From Gracilimonas sp965227785 (GTDB lineage Bacteria; Bacteroidota; Rhodothermia; Balneolales; Balneolaceae), in contig NZ_OZ245785.1 in the NCBI RefSeq assembly GCF_965227785.1, forward strand, positions 496,001-560,000: a stretch of DNA of 64,000 nt, in the 5' to 3' direction. Positions 26,271 through 32,017 of this stretch are shown here, one piece after another. Each line of letters opens with the position of its first letter. The first letter of the stretch is position 1. A program made the position numbers and the translations under genes. The notes beneath the pieces are model-generated. The model was not told the DNA's origin, searched no databases, and worked only from the letters and a program-made list of their open reading frames with translations.

Positions 26271-26618
26271 TTACTTAAAGAAGGGTTTGCTGATAAAGTA
26301 CACTTCTGAACCACTTCTTACTTCTTTTTTATAGTATTGTAAAGTGAATGAATCGTTGCATGCTTTTAAAGACCGAAAAGTATTTGGAACCAAATTTTCG
26401 TCATTACTTTGAATCAGAATTTCCTTATTTCCAGAGTTAATTTTTAAAACATCAATAGTTCTTAAGTAGGGCTTAGAAACCTGTTTTTCAGCTAACTCAA
26501 CTTGATCAATCTCATTGCAACTTATGATTAATTCACTTTTTGATAAAAATGAATTCCATACTAACCCAACAAGAAAAACAATGGCAATAACTGCATATAT
26601 AATCTTCTTGTCATTCAT
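26271..26618 (-). CDS. Cassette 3: small membrane-anchored protein
   Basis: 115 residues. A single N-terminal transmembrane helix (about 6-25) is followed by a soluble domain of about 85 residues with two cysteines (IISCNEI and KACNDSF) that could pair outside the cytoplasm. The start is 24 bases from the attC core at 26642 and the stop 11 bases before the attC at 26259. No family is recognised. The position and AT-rich composition make it a typical cassette gene of unknown function. Confidence 0.78.
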   Translation of the reverse strand: MNDKKIIYAVIAIVFLVGLVWNSFLSKSELIISCNEIDQVELAEKQVSKPYLRTIDVLKINSGNKEILIQSNDENLVPNTFRSLKACNDSFTLQYYKKEVRSGSEVYFISKPFFK

Positions 26619-26641
26619 TGGTTAGTATTAATTGTTAATTC

Positions 26642-26765
26642 GCCTAACGGCTCAGCGTTTAAACGGCGCGGGGATTATGATTTATTTGAAGTAGCGAAAT
26701 TAAATTCTTAGAAACAAGTTTCCATCGCACCCCGTCCGCGTCCGCTTTAAAACGCTTTGTTAGGT
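26642..26765 (-). other. attC site (cassette 2)
   Basis: 124 bases from GCCTAAC to GTTAGGT. On the minus strand it begins ACCTAACAAAGCGTTTTAAA and ends CGCTGAGCCGTTAGGC. The central region is highly similar to those at 24558 and 27299. Box GTTAGGT forms the end paired with the next cassette. Confidence 0.93.
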
Positions 26766-26768
26766 GTA

Positions 26769-27281
26769 TTAAGTACTACCTTGACCCAACATAATTTCTA
26801 CTACCTTATTTTTTTGTAAACAGAAAGAAATACCTGTTGTTGTGTAACCTCCAAATTTACTTGGTTCATAATATGAGACAATTTCGTCACAACTTAACTC
26901 AAACCAATGCCAGAGTTCATCAACAGGTTCACCATAAGCCGCAACAATCTCTTCCTTTGTGCTACCAATCGAGATATTTCTAATTGTTGATAGTGAATCC
27001 TTAGTAAATGAAAATAAATACAGATACGCACGGTTAGAATTCCCCGACTCTGAAAGCCAAAGTTTTAAACCTTCATAACTTACTATGATGTCCTTTGCTG
27101 GTTCGTAGCATCGTTTACAATCGTACTCTTCTATATTTATTGGTTCACCTTTAAGTACTAAAATAGAATCAAGCGTCAAACCCGTTCTAAATTCTCCTGC
27201 TTGATAATCATTATGTGTTAGCTCTTGAGCAAATAAAGCCTGAGGTGAAATAAACAAAAAAATAAAAATGAGTTTATTCAT
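26769..27281 (-). CDS. Cassette 2: exported protein with two BamE-like repeats
   Basis: 170 residues with a signal peptide ending near residue 19 (ALFAQ). Two internal segments look alike: TGLTLDSILVLKGEP and ISIGSTKEEIVAAYGEP. The second is the pattern of SmpA/BamE-type domains (IGSTKEEVxxAyGxP), so the fold may be a double BamE-like domain. Four cysteines (CKRC, SCDE, SFCL) could form disulfides. The start is 18 bases from the core at 27299; the stop is three bases from the attC at 26765. Function unknown. Confidence 0.8.
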   Translation of the reverse strand: MNKLIFIFLFISPQALFAQELTHNDYQAGEFRTGLTLDSILVLKGEPINIEEYDCKRCYEPAKDIIVSYEGLKLWLSESGNSNRAYLYLFSFTKDSLSTIRNISIGSTKEEIVAAYGEPVDELWHWFELSCDEIVSYYEPSKFGGYTTTGISFCLQKNKVVEIMLGQGST

Positions 27282-27298
27282 GTATCTATAGTAAATAC

Positions 27299-27421
27299 AC
27301 CTAACGACCCAGCGTTTAAACGGCGCGGGGCTTATGATTTCTTTGAAGTAGCAAAATTAATTCCTGGCAATCAAGTTTCATCGCACCCCGTCCGCGTCCG
27401 CTTTGAAACGCATTGTTAGCC
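27299..27421 (-). other. attC site (cassette 1)
   Basis: 123 bases from ACCTAAC to GTTAGCC. On the minus strand it begins GGCTAACAATGCGTTTCAAA and ends CGCTGGGTCGTTAGGT, with a central region almost identical to the sites at 24558 and 26642. The stop codon of cassette 1 (TAA) is the TAA of this R box. Confidence 0.93.
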
Positions 27422-27895
27422 GTTCTTTTTGTTTATTAAGGCTTTAAGTTGCTCTAAACCCTTTGGTCTAAGAAAACTTTTGACTGTATCTTTTTTCTGT
27501 TTTTGGGAGAATCTAATTTCGACAAAATTATTAAAAAACTTTCCTGATTTAATTTCAGCCAACTCATCTAAATCGTATTCATTTTCAAACAAAGGAAATG
27601 ATTGTGGTGCTCCATATCCAAGCATATTGATTCTGCTTACTTCAATTTTTCCATTTTTTAAGGACACATATCTTAACGAACTAAGGCTTTTATAAAATGG
27701 AGCAAAGGCTACAAATAAGAGAGCGAAGGCTGAAAAGAATATTAGAGATTCATTGAAAAGTGATTCTATTCCAAAACTCCAAATTTGATAAATAAGAACA
27801 GCCCCAAGAAAACAGTTAACCAACAGAAGTAAGCTTATAAAAGTGAAGAAACTTAAAGTGGCAAAATAATTGGTTATTCCTTGATTTCTATTCAT
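27416..27895 (-). CDS. Cassette 1: small two-helix membrane protein
   Basis: 159 residues. Two transmembrane helices (about 15-38 and 48-67) are followed by a soluble beta-rich domain (LKNGKIEVSRINM, VEIRFSQKQ) resembling a PH-like membrane-proximal module. The TAA stop lies within the R box of its own attC, so the cassette has no spare bases at its 3' end. The start is 12 bases from the first core at 27907, directly next to the attI side, which is the most expressed position of an integron array. No family is recognised. Confidence 0.78.
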   Translation of the reverse strand: MNRNQGITNYFATLSFFTFISLLLLVNCFLGAVLIYQIWSFGIESLFNESLIFFSAFALLFVAFAPFYKSLSSLRYVSLKNGKIEVSRINMLGYGAPQSFPLFENEYDLDELAEIKSGKFFNNFVEIRFSQKQKKDTVKSFLRPKGLEQLKALINKKNG

Positions 27896-27906
27896 TGATA
27901 AAAGAC

Positions 27907-27913
27907 GGCTAAC
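27907..27913 (-). other. attI-like simple core (first cassette boundary)
   Basis: GTTAGCC on the minus strand is the core of the first cassette and pairs with the R box at 27415-27421, apart from one deleted base just inside. Upstream (higher coordinates) no second full attC is present, as expected for the platform side. Confidence 0.7.
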
Positions 27914-27924
27914 ATATTATTATC

Positions 27925-27994
27925 CGAACAAGGGTACTATTAGCGCGAACGAGCCGATACCACCTTTACGCGCTTTCTGACACCTTCTTGTTCG
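27925..27994. repeat. Long imperfect hairpin beside the attI core
   Basis: Outer arms CGAACAAG (27925-27932) and CTTGTTCG (27987-27994) are perfectly complementary; GCGCG and CGCGC-type bases pair further in. The layout is attC-like, but the boxes carry GTTCG instead of GTTRG. It could be part of attI, an attC relic or an attachment-unrelated stem; undecided. Confidence 0.6.
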
Positions 27995-28020
27995 TATTGT
28001 GTGAAATTTTGGATCTTATT

Positions 28021-28034
28021 CGAACCATCGTTCG
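28021..28034. promoter_or_regulatory. SOS-box-like palindrome in the integrase promoter region
   Basis: CGAACCATCGTTCG is a perfect CGAAC-N4-GTTCG palindrome, the core of Gram-positive-type LexA boxes. It lies 95 bases before the integrase stub ATG. Four more CGAAC/GTTCG copies lie within 100 bases (27925, 27946, 27990, 28043). LexA control of intI is known in proteobacterial integrons; whether this lineage uses this box is inferred. Confidence 0.45.
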
Positions 28035-28129
28035 TCTAAGCTGTTCGTATACTATCCAAGTTTTTGTGAGCAATTGACTTGTCAACGCTCTAACAAGATA
28101 GCAATATTAAGAACTTAAGCAATAGTGTT

Positions 28130-28180
28130 ATGGGCAAACCAAAGTTATTACAAAGTGTTAGAGAGGAGATACGAAATTAA
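28130..28180 (+). pseudogene. 5' stub of an integron integrase gene (intI relic)
   Basis: ATG at 28130 opens a 16-codon frame, MGKPKLLQSVREEIRN, then TAA. This matches the start of integron integrases (KPKLLDQVREAIR-type, before the RHYSxRTE motif). It lies divergent from the cassettes at the platform position, 217 bases from the attI-like core, exactly where intI belongs. No remainder of the gene (catalytic Arg, HxxR, Tyr) occurs in the 240 bases before the amidohydrolase gene, so it was deleted down to the stub. The short match is strengthened by orientation and context but would not stand alone. Confidence 0.68.
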
Positions 28181-28213
28181 AATCCGGTTGGTATTTCTAA
28201 ATCGTCCATCGTA

Positions 28214-28242
28214 AATCGGTCCCTCGATCATTCGCAGATCAA
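28214..28242. repeat. 29-base dispersed repeat, copy 2
   Basis: Matches 21601-21629 at 25 of 29 positions. It begins 34 bases after the integrase stub, so it may mark the edge of the deletion that removed the rest of intI. Confidence 0.5.
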
Positions 28243-28301
28243 GTCATCAAACGGCGTAGGCTCGGGATCCGGTAATTTGATAAGAGAAAATCGTTTAAAA
28301 C

Positions 28302-28329
28302 AAAAAAGGCTCCCGAAGGAGCCTTTTTT
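28302..28329. terminator. Bidirectional rho-independent terminator
   Basis: A 12-base perfect stem (AAAAAAGGCTCC / GGAGCCTTTTTT) with loop CGAA has a T-tract on one strand and an A-tract on the other, so it would stop transcription from both directions. It separates the amidohydrolase gene (minus strand, stop at 28420) from the integron region. Confidence 0.9.
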
Positions 28330-28419
28330 CGTTCATCGTGTTTCGTTATTCGTTAATGGTTTGATCGGGATCATATACAATCCCATTAACCATTAACGAT
28401 TTATACCAATAACGAACAC

Positions 28420-31400
28420 CTATTCTTTCCCCGGCAGAGACATCTGCGTAGGGTTCGGGAATTCCCACTCATAGGGAGCGGCTTTCACCTGCATCGGGTA
28501 CAGCTGATCCAGCGTATCGCCATCGTATAAGCGTCCGTTTTTCATGACCCATTCAACCGTGTTGGTGTTTCGGAGGTCATCCAGCGGGTTTTCATTCAGA
28601 ATAATCAGATCCGCAAGTTTACCGGCTTCAATGGATCCTAAATCACCATCCAGGCCAATAGCGGTGGCACCGTCAATGGTAGCAACCTGAAGGGCATCGT
28701 GGTTATCCATCCCTCCTGCGGCCATCGCCCATAGTTCCCAGTGGAAACCGAGTCCCTGCAGCTGGCCGTGACTTCCCACACCGGAAAGTCCACCCGCTTC
28801 TTTCAGGTCTTTCTGGAATTCCGCATGCTTCTGGAATACGTGTTCATCATCATGGAACCAGCCCGGTCGTCTGCGCGACTTGGAAGCCAGCTCTTCATAA
28901 GGTGTAAAGGTTCGGAGCTTCTCATCAAAGAATGGATTCTCGCGGGAATAGAAGTAATTCTCGGCCCACGGTCCGCCATAAGCCACCAGTAGTGTTGGCG
29001 TAACGGCCATCTGAGCTTCCGCCGTGGTGGTTATCACATCCTTGTAAATCGGATATACCGGGTAGGAATGCTCGTGCCCCGGGTAACCGTCAATGAGCTG
29101 CGTCATATTCAGTTTCCAGTCGAGCGCGCCTTCGGTGGTAGGCATGATTCTTTGCTCCTTAGCTGCCATCAGAATCCACTGGCGCTGTTTACGGTTACCG
29201 GCCAAGTACATCTTAATGGTCTTGGTGTTGTAGTACTTGCTGTACTGTTTCATCACGTTCTTGGCATGCTCCAGGCTTTGAATGTTGTACGCCCAGAAAC
29301 CAAGTCCGGGGCCGGTTGAATACACACGAGGACCTTCCATCATGCCGGTTTCCACCATATCGGAATAAGTCAGAACATCGGTGGTAGCAGTTTGAGGATC
29401 ACGGGTAGTGGTTACGCCATAAGCCAGGTTAGCGGCATAGCCCCAGAATCGTTGTTTGTGAATACCCCACGAAGCCCACAAGTGAGCATGGGTGTCCACA
29501 AATCCGGGCACGATGGTCTTTCCGCTCAGGTCGCGGGTTTCTGCACCGTTTGGTGCGGTTAGATTGGTCCCCACTTCCACAATGCGATTGTTTTCAATGA
29601 GCACGTCTCCGTTCTCAATGATTTCATCACCGTTCATGGTAATGATGCGGGCATTTTGAAGCAGAATGGTTCCTTCCGGAATATCACGGGTTACCGTCAC
29701 CTCAATGCTGAGTTCTTCCGGCTTATACCCTTCGTCTTCCTTTTTCTCTTCTTTTTCTTCATCGGCTTCTTCCTCCTCTGCTTCTTCATCAGCATCACCG
29801 GAATCATCACCGTCATCGGAGTCATCATCTTTCTTCATTTTCTCCTCCTCTTTCTTCTTCTCGGCTTCGGCTTCCTTAGCGGCTTTCACACTGTCTTCGT
29901 AAGCTTCAGCGGCACTCAGATCATAAATAAAATGACCTTTACCAATCGACCAGTGGACTTTGCCTGCATCATCCGACCAGTGAGGAAACTGCCCGCCGAT
30001 GGTTGTCAGCTTTTTAGCAGGGAAAGCGGCACTTGCTGCCCGGGCTACCGATATTCGTGGAGTATCACCACCTACTTTAGGCACGGTAACCACATAAATA
30101 TCATTGTTGATAAGCGCCATGGCCTGGTCACCTTCAGGAGCCATAGCTATGAAGCCGGCATTTGAGGGCGGATTGTTCTCTTTGGCGGCTTCTTCAGGGT
30201 GAAGCATTTCCGGAGAGGCATAGTTCTCACCCATGGAATTAAATCCGGCAGTAGTAATCCCTGTAACACGCACGTGCTCTTTTTCATCGGTACCATCCCA
30301 GCGGATAGAAAGCAAGGTACCATTACCCCGATTCAGGTAGATACGCTCATCCGATTTCACAAAGTGAGGATTGGAACGCCCGCTGCTCTTGGCAATAAAG
30401 TTGTTGGAACCGCCATCAGCAGACACCCAAACAAGATCTTCGGTAGAACCGAATGCAAACGGCCCTGTGGAACGATCATAACTTCGGTTATCGCCTTTCA
30501 GAGCTACAATTCTATTACTGGATCGTGACCAGGCCGGCTCGCTGTATATACCCGGCTCTTCGGTGATTTTCTGAGGCCGGATTCGGCGGGCATTCGGGTT
30601 TACTTTATAAAGAGCTCCGCCATCTTCCATATCATAAGTGGCATAGACAATCCAGCGGCCATCAGGCGACCAGGTTGGTTGTGCCTCTATCATGTTGGAA
30701 TTGGTAATTCTTTTGGGCTCTCCATCCGGTAAATCCTGAATGTAAAGCTTGTCGAGTACTGTAAAAGCAAGCTGCTCACCATTGGGTGAAGGTACCGCAT
30801 CCCGGATTTGTGTAGCAAGCATTTCCTTACTGTCATCCACCGGATATTTAAAGAGTACTTCCGGCCCCATTTCAAGATGAGCATTTACTTCAAACGGAAT
30901 TTCAGTCGATTCACCACTTTCAATATTGATACTATATATCTTTCCACCATAAGAAGTTAGCAGGTTTTTATTATCCGGAGTGAAGGTCATACCGGGCAGT
31001 ACACCCATCGTAGCTATCGACTCCTGCTCATCTCTTTGAACCGGGTATGCCAGCCATCTTTCATCGCCGGTTTCCAGATTCCGGATTACCAGTCCGGTTT
31101 TATCTTCATAGCGGGAACCAAATACCATCCACTTTCCATCTGAAGAAAGTGTAGGCGTGAATGCGGAACCGTATCGTGAAGTAATGGTTCGGCGGGAACC
31201 ATCTTCTCTGTCATATCTTGCAATCTGATATTGCGGAAGCTGTGCATTGTAATTCCAGGCTCCAAAACGTTGCGAGAAATATACGTAACGTCCATCCGGT
31301 GAAATAGCCGGGTCAATGATTTTAAGACCATTTGGTGCACCTATGAGCGCAGTCCCGCTCCCGCCTTCTTTATGAATCAGCCATAACTTAGGCGTCAGTC

Positions 31401-31917
31401 CCCCTTTGGAGGCAATCACATATTCTCCGTCCGGAGTCCAGTCGGCGTTAGTGTAGCGGGTGTTTCCCCCTTTTGTAATTTGTGTGATTTCGGAAGTGTC
31501 AGCAACTTCAACGTAGTATAAATCCTCTTCACCGGAAGCATCCGAGGTAAACAAAACATACTTACCATCAGGACTGTAGCGAGGATGCGTATCAAAGGCC
31601 ATTCCATCGGTAAGCTGTTCCGCTTCTCCTCCGCTTGCAGGAATACGATATATATCCCCCATTAAATCAAAAACGATGTGTTGACCGTCCGGGCTGATGT
31701 CGAGCGACATCCAGGTTCCTTCGGTGGTATTAAATTCTATAACGCGCCCGGGTTTCATCGGGAGTTCGTTGTCGGCTTTGGGGATTACTGTTGTGTCCGC
31801 TTCAGTAGTGTCTTGCCTCACTTCAAAAATAGAAGCCTGCACACTCTGAAACGAAAAAAGCCCCAAAAATAGATAAAACGGGATTCGTGCCCATTTCAAG
31901 GTTTTAATCGTATTCAT
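28420..31917 (-). CDS. TolB-like propeller / amidohydrolase fusion, exported
   Basis: 1165 residues with a signal peptide to about residue 29. A long run of PD40/TolB-type repeats (SPDGKYVLFTSD, SPDGRYVYFSQ, SSDGKWMVFGS, SPDGRWIVYAT) spans about residues 65-640. An acidic, Lys/Glu/Asp-rich linker (residues about 680-750) follows, then an amidohydrolase domain from about 765 with metal motif VPGFVDTHAHLW and IEAGKLADLIIL near the end. Such proteins occur in Bacteroidota as periplasmic enzymes acting on cyclic amides or as exopeptidase-like enzymes. The substrate is unknown. It is a single-gene unit; the terminator at 28302 lies downstream. Confidence 0.92.
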   Translation of the reverse strand: MNTIKTLKWARIPFYLFLGLFSFQSVQASIFEVRQDTTEADTTVIPKADNELPMKPGRVIEFNTTEGTWMSLDISPDGQHIVFDLMGDIYRIPASGGEAEQLTDGMAFDTHPRYSPDGKYVLFTSDASGEEDLYYVEVADTSEITQITKGGNTRYTNADWTPDGEYVIASKGGLTPKLWLIHKEGGSGTALIGAPNGLKIIDPAISPDGRYVYFSQRFGAWNYNAQLPQYQIARYDREDGSRRTITSRYGSAFTPTLSSDGKWMVFGSRYEDKTGLVIRNLETGDERWLAYPVQRDEQESIATMGVLPGMTFTPDNKNLLTSYGGKIYSINIESGESTEIPFEVNAHLEMGPEVLFKYPVDDSKEMLATQIRDAVPSPNGEQLAFTVLDKLYIQDLPDGEPKRITNSNMIEAQPTWSPDGRWIVYATYDMEDGGALYKVNPNARRIRPQKITEEPGIYSEPAWSRSSNRIVALKGDNRSYDRSTGPFAFGSTEDLVWVSADGGSNNFIAKSSGRSNPHFVKSDERIYLNRGNGTLLSIRWDGTDEKEHVRVTGITTAGFNSMGENYASPEMLHPEEAAKENNPPSNAGFIAMAPEGDQAMALINNDIYVVTVPKVGGDTPRISVARAASAAFPAKKLTTIGGQFPHWSDDAGKVHWSIGKGHFIYDLSAAEAYEDSVKAAKEAEAEKKKEEEKMKKDDDSDDGDDSGDADEEAEEEEADEEKEEKKEDEGYKPEELSIEVTVTRDIPEGTILLQNARIITMNGDEIIENGDVLIENNRIVEVGTNLTAPNGAETRDLSGKTIVPGFVDTHAHLWASWGIHKQRFWGYAANLAYGVTTTRDPQTATTDVLTYSDMVETGMMEGPRVYSTGPGLGFWAYNIQSLEHAKNVMKQYSKYYNTKTIKMYLAGNRKQRQWILMAAKEQRIMPTTEGALDWKLNMTQLIDGYPGHEHSYPVYPIYKDVITTTAEAQMAVTPTLLVAYGGPWAENYFYSRENPFFDEKLRTFTPYEELASKSRRRPGWFHDDEHVFQKHAEFQKDLKEAGGLSGVGSHGQLQGLGFHWELWAMAAGGMDNHDALQVATIDGATAIGLDGDLGSIEAGKLADLIILNENPLDDLRNTNTVEWVMKNGRLYDGDTLDQLYPMQVKAAPYEWEFPNPTQMSLPGKE

Positions 31918-32017
31918 AGGTATAAGGGATTTATTATGATTAGGAATGCTTACCTACGGAATTAAAGCAATTAGTTACTGCTTATCCCGTAAAATTTTAT
32001 TTTTGTGATGAAACGCT

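Larger units (their letters stand above)
24208..27913 (-). mobile_element. Integron gene-cassette array lacking an intact integrase
   Basis: Five minus-strand ORFs, each bounded by conserved core sites, read from 27913 down to 24208. Four complete attC sites lie at 24558-24681, 26169-26259, 26642-26765 and 27299-27421; a fifth at 24191-24214 is decayed. Cassette starts and ends pair as expected: for example GTTAGCCTGC and GCAGGCTAAC bound the 1.6-kb cassette, and GTTAGGTGTATT pairs with AATACACCTAAC. Cassettes measure about 608, 657, 473 and 1611 bases. Start codons lie 12-24 bases from each core. The ORFs are AT-rich compared with the flanking operons. The platform end carries an attI-like core and an integrase stub at 28130-28180. 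Confidence 0.92.

Noticed and set aside
27925..27994. Calling the hairpin beside the attI core a true attC
   Set aside because: Its boxes have GTTCG, not GTTRRRY, and it does not pair with any cassette end; kept only as a hairpin.
28181..28419. Possible continuation of intI after the stub
   Set aside because: No frame in this stretch shows the integrase box motifs, and a terminator and repeat lie there instead.
29656..30165. Plus-strand frame rich in Phe/Leu and Ser opposite the amidohydrolase gene
   Set aside because: It is the antisense of the acidic linker (GAA/GAT codons read as TTC/ATC); an artefact of composition.
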